Positions 1 to 7,938 of a stretch of 64,000 nucleotides of DNA are shown in pieces (within the stretch, counting starts at the first letter, position 1; every line of letters begins with the position of its first letter). Source of the stretch: Cognatilysobacter bugurensis (GTDB lineage Bacteria > Pseudomonadota > Gammaproteobacteria > Xanthomonadales > Xanthomonadaceae); NCBI RefSeq assembly GCF_014652095.1, contig NZ_BMYD01000003.1:186001-250000 (forward strand), read 5' to 3'. A model generated the notes under the pieces. That model ran no database searches and had not been told where the DNA came from. It saw nothing but the letters and a program-made list of their open reading frames with translations. The position numbers and the translations under genes were made by a program.

Positions 1-321
1 CACTCGTACGCGGCCGGTCTCGCGGCAGGGCGAAAGCGCATCGACGAGCGCGAAGAACGTCAGCGATTCCAGCGGCTCGCCTTCGCCGTCGGCCTCGTAG
101 TCGAAGCTGCAGGTGATGCGCGCGGTGCCGCCTTCAAGGCGCGCGTCGGGCCAGTGCGTGCTCGTCATGACGTCGACCGGAGCCGCCTGCGGGGCGGGGT
201 CGACGACCGGTTCGGCCGTGCCGTCGGATTCGTTTGCGAATGTCACCGGCGGCGCGCGGTCGGCGCTGCCGCAACCGGCAACCGCCAGACACAACCACAG
301 GCCCCAGGTCTTGCTCCACAT
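1..321 (-). CDS. Small lipoprotein, 3' end cut off by the window edge
   Basis: The minus-strand frame opens at ATG 321 with a short basic, hydrophobic leader and a lipobox VAGC (Cys at about residue 20), so this is probably a lipoprotein processed by signal peptidase II. About 107 residues are visible. A Pro/Ala-rich, acidic linker leads into a part with two further cysteines (ITCSFDYEAD and ALSPCRE). The C terminus lies before base 1. I do not recognise the family. It lies on the same strand as priA, 182 bases downstream of it, so it could be read through from priA. The lipobox and uninterrupted frame support a real gene; the function is unknown. Confidence 0.7.
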   Translation of the reverse strand, partial: MWSKTWGLWLCLAVAGCGSADRAPPVTFANESDGTAEPVVDPAPQAAPVDVMTSTHWPDARLEGGTARITCSFDYEADGEGEPLESLTFFALVDALSPCRETGRVRV

Positions 322-503
322 CCGATCGGATTCCGTCTGACTGTCGCGCCGGCTCGGCCGGCCTTCGCGGCCGCGTGTGGCGGCCGTCCCCCATTCAACC
401 GCGTTCGGCATCCAAAAAGCGTTAGCTCGCCTGCAGGTGTTGGGCACGCAGACAGGCTCAGCGCGCGCAATGCCCCGATTGGCGACGCACGTCACGGCCT
501 GCA

Positions 504-2696
504 TCAATACAGGTCGACCGGGTCGACATCGAGCGACCAGCGCACGCGGCGCGCCTCGGGCGCGTCGTACAGCGCCGGCACCGCAAACGCGAGCGCGGCA
601 TGCAGCGCCGGGCGGTCGGCCGCCGACACGAGCAGCTGCAGGCGCTGGTAGCCCGCGCGGCGCGGCAGCGGCGCCGGCAGCGGGCCGAAGCGCTGCACGT
701 CGAACCCGTCGAGGAGCCCGGAGGCGACGCGCAGGAACGCATCGGCGTGCTCGATGCGCTGCGCTTCGGCGCGCAGCAGGGCCAGCCGGGCGAACGGAGG
801 AAACCCCGCCGCTTCGCGCTGCACGAGCTCGGCCTGCGCAAATGCGGGGTAGCCGCCTTCGAGCAGCACATGCAGCAGCGGGTGGCCCGGGTGATGGGTC
901 TGCAGCACGACCTCGCCCGGCCGCCGCGCGCGTCCGGCGCGCCCGGCGACCTGGATCAGCAGCTGCGCGAGCTTCTCGGGCGCACGGAAGTCCGCGCTGA
1001 ACAGGCCCTCGTCGATGCCGACCACCGCGACCAGCGTAAGGTTGGGCAGGTCGTGTCCCTTCGCGAGCATCTGGGTGCCGACGAGGACACCCGGAGCGTC
1101 GCCGAACTTTGCCAGGTGGTGCTCGAGCGCGTCGCGGCGCTGGGTGGTGCCGCGGTCGATTCGCAGCACCGGCACCTCGGGAAAACGCTCGGTGAGCAGC
1201 TCCTCGATGCGCTCGGTGCCCGCGCCCTGCGGCTGCAGTGCGAGACCGCCGCAGTCGGGGCAGGCTGGAGGCGCCGGTCGGCGCACGCCGCAGTGGTGGC
1301 ACTGCAGGCGCCGGCCGTGCGCATGCACGGTCATCGGGCTGCCGCGCTCGGGCGTGCTGCAGCGCGCGCAGTCGGCGGTCCAGCCGCAGTCGTGGCACAG
1401 CAGCACGGGCGCGTAGCCGCGGCGGTTCTTGAACACGAGCGCCTGACCTTCGGCCTGCAGCGTCGCGTCGATGGCGTCGAGCAGTTCGTTCGACAGCCCC
1501 GCGTGCAGAGCGCGCTTGCGGATGTCGAGCACGCGCACGCGCGGCGTGCGTGCGGCGCCGGCACGGTGGCTCAGGCGCAGGTGTGCGTAGCGGCCGAGCT
1601 GCGCGTTGTGCAGCGATTCCAGCGACGGCGTCGCGCTGCCGAGCACGACCGGCACGCCGAGCGCCTTCGCGCGCACGAGCGCGAAATCGCGCGCGTGGTA
1701 GCGCAGCCCGTCGAGCTGTTTGTAGCTGCCGTCGTGCTCCTCGTCGACGACGACGAGGCCCGCCTGCGGCAGAGGCAGGAACACGGCCGAGCGGGTGCCG
1801 ACGATCACCCGCGCCTCGCCTCGCGCGCAGGCGGCCCAGGTGCGGGCGCGCTCCCCGTCGGACAGGCCCGAATGCAGCACATGCACGGGCACGCCGAGCC
1901 GCGCGCGGAACCGCGCGAGCGTCTGCGGGGTCAGCCCGATCTCGGGCACCAGCACGAGCGCCTGCCGGCCGCGGGCCAGACAGTCGGCGATCGCCGCGAG
2001 GTAGACCTCGGTCTTGCCGCTGCCGGTCACGCCGTCCAGCAGCAGCGTGGCAAAGCGATCGCGCACCTCGAGCACGGCATCGACCGCCGCCTGCTGCTCG
2101 TCGTGCAATTCCGGGCCGGGCAGCGGAAGCGGCGCGGTATCGCTGGCGTCGACTTCGACGCGCTCGGCCAGCTCGCGCCCGGCCAACGTGCGCGCGGCGT
2201 CGCGCCAGCCGTCCATCCACGCATCGAGTTCGGTCTCGGCGACGGTGTCGGCGCCAAGGCGCGCGGCGAGCCGTTGCGGCCGGCCCGGGCGCCAGCGCGC
2301 TTCGCGGCCGGTCGCGGTGAGTCGCCAGCCGAACGCGCGGGTGTCGGGCACCGGCTCGCCGTGCCGAAGCAGCGTCGGCAGTGCGGTCGCGAGCACCTCG
2401 CCGAGCGGCGCGTGCAGGTAGCGCGCGAGCCAGTGCAGCGACTCGAGCAGTTCGCCGCGCAGCAGCGGCGTCTCGTCGAGCCGCGCGATTACCGGCTTGA
2501 TCGCGTCGGGTGCGAGCTCCGGTGCACCGGAGCCGACCACGAGGCCGACCAGTTCGCGCCGTCCGAACGGCACGCGGACGCGGCACCCGATCGCGTCGAC
2601 GCCTGCTTCTTCGCCATCGGGCGGTCGATAGTCGAACCGCCGCGGCAACGGCACCGGGAGTGCAACGGTCCAGACGGGGGGTGACGGCGTGGACAT
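504..2696 (-). CDS. priA: Primosomal protein N' (replication restart helicase PriA)
   Basis: This 730-residue protein has the full PriA layout. The N-terminal 3'-DNA-binding domain begins VWTVALPVPLPRRFDY. A superfamily 2 helicase core follows, with Walker A GVTGSGKT (Lys228) and the DEEH box at residues 318-321. Paired zinc-binding Cys motifs (CHDC, CARC, CHHC, CPDC) sit between the helicase lobes. PriA reloads the replisome at stalled forks by recognising branched DNA and recruiting DnaB through PriB/DnaT or related partners. The length matches the family (about 730). The gene stands alone on the minus strand. Its upstream side is the non-coding stretch with two perfect DnaA boxes, so DnaA control is conceivable but unproven. 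Confidence 0.97.
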   Translation of the reverse strand: MSTPSPPVWTVALPVPLPRRFDYRPPDGEEAGVDAIGCRVRVPFGRRELVGLVVGSGAPELAPDAIKPVIARLDETPLLRGELLESLHWLARYLHAPLGEVLATALPTLLRHGEPVPDTRAFGWRLTATGREARWRPGRPQRLAARLGADTVAETELDAWMDGWRDAARTLAGRELAERVEVDASDTAPLPLPGPELHDEQQAAVDAVLEVRDRFATLLLDGVTGSGKTEVYLAAIADCLARGRQALVLVPEIGLTPQTLARFRARLGVPVHVLHSGLSDGERARTWAACARGEARVIVGTRSAVFLPLPQAGLVVVDEEHDGSYKQLDGLRYHARDFALVRAKALGVPVVLGSATPSLESLHNAQLGRYAHLRLSHRAGAARTPRVRVLDIRKRALHAGLSNELLDAIDATLQAEGQALVFKNRRGYAPVLLCHDCGWTADCARCSTPERGSPMTVHAHGRRLQCHHCGVRRPAPPACPDCGGLALQPQGAGTERIEELLTERFPEVPVLRIDRGTTQRRDALEHHLAKFGDAPGVLVGTQMLAKGHDLPNLTLVAVVGIDEGLFSADFRAPEKLAQLLIQVAGRAGRARRPGEVVLQTHHPGHPLLHVLLEGGYPAFAQAELVQREAAGFPPFARLALLRAEAQRIEHADAFLRVASGLLDGFDVQRFGPLPAPLPRRAGYQRLQLLVSAADRPALHAALAFAVPALYDAPEARRVRWSLDVDPVDLY

Positions 2697-3149
2697 GGCC
2701 CAGTCTAGCCCGGCCCCGGCGGCTGCACGGTCGCGCTTAGATGGGCGCCGTTGTTGCGGCCGCCGTCACAAAAAAACCGCAAGTCAGCGTTCGTAAAGCG
2801 TTTTCTGGTTTATCCACACAGCCTGTGGATAACACTGTGCATGGGGCGTTGGCAGATCCGTCGACACACACTCATTCCGGGCTTTCGCCCGCGTTGGTCA
2901 AAAAAGTGCCATGCGCATAAAGACCATAAGGATCAATGGGTTAGCTTGTAGCGACATGAGATCGACATGAACCCTTGACAGTGAAGGGCATGTGATGAGT
3001 GTGGTTTTGGGCGCTGTGCACAACGCCTTCATGGTTGAGCCGGCAAGGGCGGTTTTGCGGGTGCTCCCCGCGGAAAAGTCAACCCGGCGTCACGACCGGC
3101 GCTGCGGCCGCGCCCGCTATCATGCGCGGCGCTGCCAAGGGGTCGATCG
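2697..3149. other. Non-coding stretch between divergent priA and the sigma-like gene
   Basis: No convincing gene is present in these 453 bases; the short ORFs have atypical composition. The stretch is visibly more A/T-rich than its surroundings in two patches, 2768-2835 and 2898-2950. It holds two perfect inverted DnaA boxes (2810-2832), a weaker DnaA-like site TGTGCACAA at 3015-3023, and GATC at 2855, 2931 and 2960. TTGACA lies at 2975-2980 without a good partner -10. TATCAT at 3118-3123, followed by AAGGGG before the ATG at 3150, may be the -10 and ribosome site of the downstream gene. Confidence 0.6.
2810..2832. promoter_or_regulatory. Pair of perfect DnaA boxes in inverted orientation
   Basis: TTATCCACA at 2810-2818 and TGTGGATAA at 2824-2832 both match the 9-base DnaA consensus exactly. 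They face each other across a 5-base spacer in the promoter-side region of priA. This is what the sequence shows. DnaA binding, and a role in priA control or in initiation, are inferences. Confidence 0.7.
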
Positions 3150-4022
3150 ATGTCCGTTGCACCTGCGCGAGTCGCCCGCACCGGGCCGTCCTCCGCGCTC
3201 ACCGCGTTCGTGCACGGCGTCGAACGTCGGGCCCGCGTGCTGGCCGAACTTCAGGCCGGTGACGCTGATGCCGGCAATCAGGTGCTTGCCGAGGCGACGC
3301 GCGTGTTCGCGCTCGACGCGGCCGATCGTCCGCTTGCACAGTGGCCGCAGAGCTTCTGGTCTGCGCTGCTCGCCGCGACGCCGATGCGCGAGCAGGCCAC
3401 GCATTCGTCCGGCTGGCATGCGCTCGCGCCCGGCCCACGCGCCGCGCTGCTGCTGCGCTGGGCCGGCGGCCTCGACGACGCCACGGCCGCGCAGGCGCTC
3501 GGCGTCAGCGCGAACACGTTCCGGCTCGCGCTGCGGCACGCGCTCGACGCAGCGGGCGACAACGCCCCTGCGCTGCACGCCGAGGTCGACACGCGCCTCG
3601 CCGCGCCCGAGCCGGCGCGGCAGCACGCGCCCGAGACGCGCGCCGAGGAGGCTGCCGAGCCCGCGCCCGAACGCCCGCGGCGGCTGCTCGCGGTGCTGTG
3701 GACGCTGCTTGCGGGCTGCGTCGTCGCATTTGCCGCCACGTTCTTCCCGCAGAAGACCGACGATCGCGGCGCGCACTTCACGCCGCTGCCCGAAAGCGCG
3801 CCGGCAGCGCGCTACGACGCGGCGGACGGCCTTATCGTGCATCGCGACTTCGCGCTGCTGGTCGACGCAAACGCAGCCCCCTGGCTGGACGATCTGGAGT
3901 TCTACGCCTGGCTCGCGGCCGGGGCGCCGGGCCCGACGGCGGTGCCCGAACTCGAGTCGACCGCGCCGGCGCTTGCGCCGGTGATGCCCGAGGCTGCATT
4001 GGAGACGTTCGATGGGCTCTGA
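3150..4022 (+). CDS. Membrane-anchored degenerate sigma-70-like protein
   Basis: This is a 290-residue protein. Its N-terminal 75 residues look like a degenerate ECF sigma region 2 (VHGVERRARVLAELQAGD). Residues 92-134 read as a region-4-like helix-turn-helix with the phrase GLDDATAAQALGVSANTF. An acidic Ala/Pro-rich linker (150-177) leads to a single membrane segment at about 178-199 and a periplasmic C-terminal part. A free sigma factor would not carry a membrane anchor, so this is more likely a repurposed regulator. The stop overlaps the start of the DUF3106 gene by 11 bases, so the two are translationally coupled. AAGGGG 10-15 bases before the ATG is the likely ribosome site. The family call rests on domain resemblance only. 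Confidence 0.75.
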   Translation: MSVAPARVARTGPSSALTAFVHGVERRARVLAELQAGDADAGNQVLAEATRVFALDAADRPLAQWPQSFWSALLAATPMREQATHSSGWHALAPGPRAALLLRWAGGLDDATAAQALGVSANTFRLALRHALDAAGDNAPALHAEVDTRLAAPEPARQHAPETRAEEAAEPAPERPRRLLAVLWTLLAGCVVAFAATFFPQKTDDRGAHFTPLPESAPAARYDAADGLIVHRDFALLVDANAAPWLDDLEFYAWLAAGAPGPTAVPELESTAPALAPVMPEAALETFDGL

Positions 4023-4665
4023 CCGACGTCGGTTCGGCCGCGCCGTCGGGGCGTTGCTCGCGGTGTCGCTGGCCACCGCCGCGATCGCGAACGCCGCGCC
4101 GACGCTGTCGTCATTCAAGCGCGTGCTGCCGCTGCTGCCGCCCGTCGAGCGCGCGCGCCTCGAGCAGCGGGTCGAGACCCTGCGCCGCTGGAGTGCGTCC
4201 GAGCGGGCCGCGCATGCGGAGCGCGTGGCCGCGTGGGAGGCCTTGCCAGCGGCCACACGCGCCGCGCGCCGCGAACGTTACGCCGCCTGGCAGGCGCTGC
4301 CGCCGGACGAGCGGGCTCTTCTGACGCAGGCGCGCGCGGCGTTTGGCGCGATCGAGCCCGCGCAGCGCGAGGCCTTGCGCGCGCGGTTCGATGCGCTCGA
4401 CGGCACGCTGCACCGCGGCTGGCGGCTCGGCCCCACGCTGGGCGCCGACTACGTACGGCTGCAGCCGCTGCTCGCACAGGTGCCCGAGGACGAGCACGCG
4501 CCGCTGCTGCGCACGCTGCGCGCGATGACGCCGCTGCAGCGCATGGACCTGGCGATGCTGGTCCAGCGCACGCCGCCGCACGAGCGTAGCGGGCTGCGCC
4601 GCGAACTGGTCTCGACGTCGGCCGCGCAGCGCGACGCGTGGCTGTACGCGCGGCTGCAGCGCTGA
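4012..4665 (+). CDS. DUF3106 domain protein, exported
   Basis: This 217-residue protein starts with a positively charged N terminus and a hydrophobic segment ending AIANAAP, a probable signal peptide. The rest is helical and rich in Arg/Ala/Glu. It contains repeats of the type L-P-x2-R-A-x3-R-Y/W-x2-W-x-A-L-P, typical of DUF3106 proteins, which resemble periplasmic CpxP/Spy-like helical hairpins in composition. Its ATG lies inside the end of the preceding sigma-like gene (11-base overlap), so the two are very probably co-expressed and may act together. The function is unknown. An envelope-stress partner of the membrane sigma-like protein is an inference from coupling alone. Confidence 0.8.
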   Translation: MGSDRRRFGRAVGALLAVSLATAAIANAAPTLSSFKRVLPLLPPVERARLEQRVETLRRWSASERAAHAERVAAWEALPAATRAARRERYAAWQALPPDERALLTQARAAFGAIEPAQREALRARFDALDGTLHRGWRLGPTLGADYVRLQPLLAQVPEDEHAPLLRTLRAMTPLQRMDLAMLVQRTPPHERSGLRRELVSTSAAQRDAWLYARLQR

Positions 4666-4716
4666 GCCAATCGCCGGTCGGCCGCGCGCGGCCCCATCGG
4701 CAACGTGCGCGATGGC

Positions 4717-5025
4717 CTAGCGCTCGAGCGTTTGCATGACGCGCCGCTGCGCACGGAACCGCGTTCCAAAGCGGGCGACGCCGTCCGCACGCAGACGCGG
4801 CGCGTGCTCGCGCAGGTAGGCATCGAGCGCGGCCGCATCCACGAGCCGGTACTGCACGCACAACGAGCGCTGCCCTTCGGACGGCGCGGGCTCGGTCACT
4901 TCGAACATCTGCGCGCCGGTGAAGCCCGGCAGTGCGAGGATTTCGTCGATGTGCGGCCTCAGCCAGGCCAAGTACGCCGCGTGGATCTCGGCGTCGACGT
5001 CGACATTGACTTCGTAGATCAGCAT
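4717..5025 (-). CDS. DUF4286 family protein
   Basis: This is a 102-residue soluble protein beginning MLIYEVNVDVDAEI. It contains the signature stretch in which an aromatic/Leu-rich helix (YLAWLRPHIDEIL) precedes GFTGAQMFEV. These match the DUF4286 ferredoxin-like family, which has no known reaction. GAGGAG lies 6 bases before the ATG. The gene follows the DUF3667 gene with 9 bases between, so the two form an operon. It converges on the DUF3106 gene. Confidence 0.85.
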   Translation of the reverse strand: MLIYEVNVDVDAEIHAAYLAWLRPHIDEILALPGFTGAQMFEVTEPAPSEGQRSLCVQYRLVDAAALDAYLREHAPRLRADGVARFGTRFRAQRRVMQTLER

Positions 5026-5034
5026 GCAAGCTCC

Positions 5035-6354
5035 TCAGCCGCCGCTCGTGAGCCCGGCGAACATGGTGTAGATGACCGCGGCGAGCACGAGCATGAAGTA
5101 CGCGCCGCCGAGCAGCAGGTATTTGCCTGCGGTGACGAGCCAGCGCTGCTGATACACGCGTTTTTGCATCACGAGCAGGTATGCGGGCACCGACAGCCAC
5201 AGCGCGCCGTGCAGGACGTCGATCGTCTGGTCGACAGCGGTGCCCGGCAGCAGCGCGTTTGCGATCGCGAGCAAGAACCCGGCGAGCAGCACGATCAGCA
5301 TGAACGCGTGGCTGTAGAGCGCCACCACGAGATGTTCGAGGTAGCCGCGTGCCGAGCCGACGTAGATCAGCCGCAGCAACAAGGCGAACACCGGCACCAG
5401 CACGAACAGCGCGGACGGCACGGACGCGAGTGCAAGGCTCGCCATCGCCAAGCCGCCGCTTTCGTCGATGCGCGCAACATTGCGCTCGGCGTTCGCCAGA
5501 CGACGGTTGAGCCACTGGTTCGCGAACGCCGGCAACCAGCCGACGGCCAGGGGGTTGTCGTGTTCGTGCCAGGGGCGGTCGGGGTTCTGCAACTGGCCGC
5601 CCGTCAGCGCTCGCGCGAAGGCGGACACGTCGGAACGCCCCGTGTTTCCGGCAACGGGCTTGGTCGCGGTGTCGTTACCGGCATCGATCGCACGATTCGC
5701 CGACGCGGGCGACGATGGGGCATCGGCGGTCGCCAACCGCGGTGCAGCGGCGCGCGCTACGAGGGCATCTGCCTGGGCCGTGTCCCCGCCAAGGGCCTCG
5801 ATGCGCTCACGCGCGGTCGCGCGCAATTGCTGCTCGATCACGTCGAAACCCTGGCGCCCGCCCGGCACATACGCGACCGTCTCGCGCGCGGCGCGCAGGT
5901 CGGCGAGCTCCTCCGCGAGCACGCGCTGCACATCGGCCACGCTGCGCGCAGCGTCGAACTGCGGAAACTGCGTTTTCACGCCCGCGCTGGCAGCCGCCGT
6001 CGGCGCCGCGCGCGTCTGAGCCTCGTCCGGGCGTTCGCGTCCGCCCAGGCCGACCGCGAGCTGGCCGATGAAAAACGTCAGCACAGTGAGCACCACGAAC
6101 AAGCGCAGCGGCGGCACGTACCGCGCGCGCTGGCCGTCGAGGTAGTGGCAGGCGACGCGACCTGGCACGAACAGCTCGCGCAGGGTGCGGAACACGCGCC
6201 CGTCGAGGTGCCAGAACGATTCGAAGACGTCCTCGACCGCGTGGTGGAAGCTGCGCAGCGGATTCGCGGCGTGCTGGCCGCAGGCGTGGCAGTACGCGCC
6301 GTGAAGTGTCGTGCGGCAGTTCTCGCAGGCGGCGGGCAATTCGGCGGCGTGCAT
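5035..6354 (-). CDS. DUF3667 family zinc-ribbon membrane protein
   Basis: About 439 residues. The N terminus carries a four-cysteine zinc ribbon (CENC, then YCHACG) followed by the family hallmark of short helices and RARYVPPLRLF before the first membrane segment. A long polar middle part (about residues 115-260), rich in Ala/Thr/Asp, is probably outside the membrane. At least four hydrophobic segments follow in the C-terminal half. I chose ATG 6354, not the upstream ATGs at 6387 or 6366, because GGGGA sits 5 bases before it and the ribbon then starts near residue 10. The biochemical role of DUF3667 is unknown. It is divergent from the MATE gene and co-transcribed with the DUF4286 gene. Confidence 0.82.
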   Translation of the reverse strand: MHAAELPAACENCRTTLHGAYCHACGQHAANPLRSFHHAVEDVFESFWHLDGRVFRTLRELFVPGRVACHYLDGQRARYVPPLRLFVVLTVLTFFIGQLAVGLGGRERPDEAQTRAAPTAAASAGVKTQFPQFDAARSVADVQRVLAEELADLRAARETVAYVPGGRQGFDVIEQQLRATARERIEALGGDTAQADALVARAAAPRLATADAPSSPASANRAIDAGNDTATKPVAGNTGRSDVSAFARALTGGQLQNPDRPWHEHDNPLAVGWLPAFANQWLNRRLANAERNVARIDESGGLAMASLALASVPSALFVLVPVFALLLRLIYVGSARGYLEHLVVALYSHAFMLIVLLAGFLLAIANALLPGTAVDQTIDVLHGALWLSVPAYLLVMQKRVYQQRWLVTAGKYLLLGGAYFMLVLAAVIYTMFAGLTSGG

Positions 6355-6471
6355 GGCGATCCCCATCCCAGCGACGGCAGCGCGCATTGCAGCACGCCGC
6401 CCGCCCGGCGTCGACGCGGTCGCGCCCGCACGCGCTCGCTAAGATGCGCGTCCCGCTGCCGCGTGCCCGCC

Positions 6472-7887
6472 ATGTCCGTCGACGTACCCGCCCGCAGCCT
6501 GCGAGCTGAGATCCGCACCACCGGCACGCTCGCCGCGCCGCTCGTGGCCGGGCACGTTGCGACCGGGCTCATCAGCTTCGTCGACAACGTGATCGCAGGC
6601 CACCACGGCACTCAGACGCTCGCCGCGGTCGCAGTCGGCACCGCGCTGTTCTGGCTGCCGGTCGTGGTGCCGATGGGCACGCTGATGGCGCTGCCGCCGT
6701 CGGTCTCGCAGCTTGACGGCTCGGGCCGGCGCGGCGAGGTCGGTGCGCTGTTCAGGCAGGCGCTGTGGCTTGCCTTCGCGCTCGGCGTCGTGCTGTTCGC
6801 GTTCCTCACGTTTGTCGTGCACGCACTCGCGCCGATGGGCATCGCACCGGAAATCATTCCGGGCGCCACCGCATTCCTCCACGGCATTCGCTGGGGCGTG
6901 CCCGCGCTGACGCTGTTCTATTGCATGCGTTATCTCGCTGAAGGCGTGCACTGGACGCTGCCGACGATGCTCGTGAGCGCTGCCGGCCTGCTCGTGTTGC
7001 TGCCGCTGGGCACCGTGCTCACATTCGGCCGCTTCGGGCTGCCCGAGCTCGGTGCGGGCGGCCTCGGCATTGCATCGGCGGCGATGCTGTGGGTGCAGGC
7101 GATCGGCTTTGCGCTCGTGTTGCGGCACGCGCGGCGGCTCGATGATCTCAACCTGTTCGAGCGGTTCGATGCGCCGAACTGGCCCGCGATCCGCGGCCTG
7201 CTCGCGACCGGGCTCCCGATCGGCGTGACCGTGCTCATGGAGGGCAGCCTGTTCATCGTCACGGCGCTGCTGATCGGCCGGCTCGGCGACGTGCCGGCCG
7301 CGGCGCACCAGATCGCGCTCAATGTCGCGACGCTGAGCTTCATGGTGCCGATGGGGCTCGCCGAGGCGACGACCGTGCGCGTCGGCCATGCGCTCGGTCG
7401 CGCCGACGTGGCCGGCGTGCGTCGCGCGGCGGCGGCGGGCCTGGCGATCGTCATCGGCACGCAGTTGCTCTCGGGCACGGCGATGCTGGTGTTCAACGAC
7501 GCGCTCGTCGCGGTCTACACCCGCGACGCCGCGGTGGCCGCGCTCGCCGCGTCGCTGCTGCTGTATGCGGCGGCGTTCCAGTTCCCCGACGGCGTGCAGG
7601 TGCTGTCCGCCGGCGCGCTGCGCGGGCTGCAGGACACCCGCGTGCCGATGGGGCTGGCGGCGATCGCGTACTGGGCGATCGGCATGCCGCTCGGCGCCGG
7701 GCTCGGCCTCGGTTTGGGCTGGGGGCCGAAAGGCATGTGGCTGGGCCTCATTGCCGGCCTCAGCGTCGCCGCGGTGCTGCTCGGCACGCGGCTGATCCGC
7801 TCCAGCGAGCCGGCGCGCCTGAACGCCCGCCTTGCGCGCGCTGAACCGCGCCCTGCAGCACATTCAGCGGTGACCAATGGCGGGTGA
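6472..7887 (+). CDS. MATE family multidrug/Na+ antiporter (NorM type)
   Basis: A 471-residue protein with about 12 hydrophobic segments in two homologous halves. It has the MATE landmarks: an N-terminal APLVAGHVATGLISFVDNVIAGHHG segment and a mid-protein repeat beginning LPIGVTVLMEGSLF. It is expected to export cationic drugs or metabolites across the inner membrane in exchange for Na+ or H+. The start at 6472 gives MSVDVPARS and agrees with the beginning of the conserved region; the open frame continues far upstream but without homology. The gene is divergent from the DUF3667 gene and precedes sppA by 51 bases on the same strand. Confidence 0.93.
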   Translation: MSVDVPARSLRAEIRTTGTLAAPLVAGHVATGLISFVDNVIAGHHGTQTLAAVAVGTALFWLPVVVPMGTLMALPPSVSQLDGSGRRGEVGALFRQALWLAFALGVVLFAFLTFVVHALAPMGIAPEIIPGATAFLHGIRWGVPALTLFYCMRYLAEGVHWTLPTMLVSAAGLLVLLPLGTVLTFGRFGLPELGAGGLGIASAAMLWVQAIGFALVLRHARRLDDLNLFERFDAPNWPAIRGLLATGLPIGVTVLMEGSLFIVTALLIGRLGDVPAAAHQIALNVATLSFMVPMGLAEATTVRVGHALGRADVAGVRRAAAAGLAIVIGTQLLSGTAMLVFNDALVAVYTRDAAVAALAASLLLYAAAFQFPDGVQVLSAGALRGLQDTRVPMGLAAIAYWAIGMPLGAGLGLGLGWGPKGMWLGLIAGLSVAAVLLGTRLIRSSEPARLNARLARAEPRPAAHSAVTNGG

Positions 7888-7938
7888 CCGACCCGTGCAT
7901 GGCCGGTACGCTGCGCACGTCTGTAGGAGTCTCTAGAA

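Noticed and set aside
2751-2951. Short ORF over the DnaA boxes
   Set aside because: Composition (Phe, Lys, Trp, Asn) is unlike genes of this DNA, no ribosome site, and it lies in the A/T-richer regulatory stretch.
2697-3149. Chromosomal replication origin
   Set aside because: Two perfect DnaA boxes are suggestive, but the usual dnaA, dnaN, rpmH or gidA neighbours are absent and only one or two further weak boxes are visible. Kept as a finding, not annotated as an origin.
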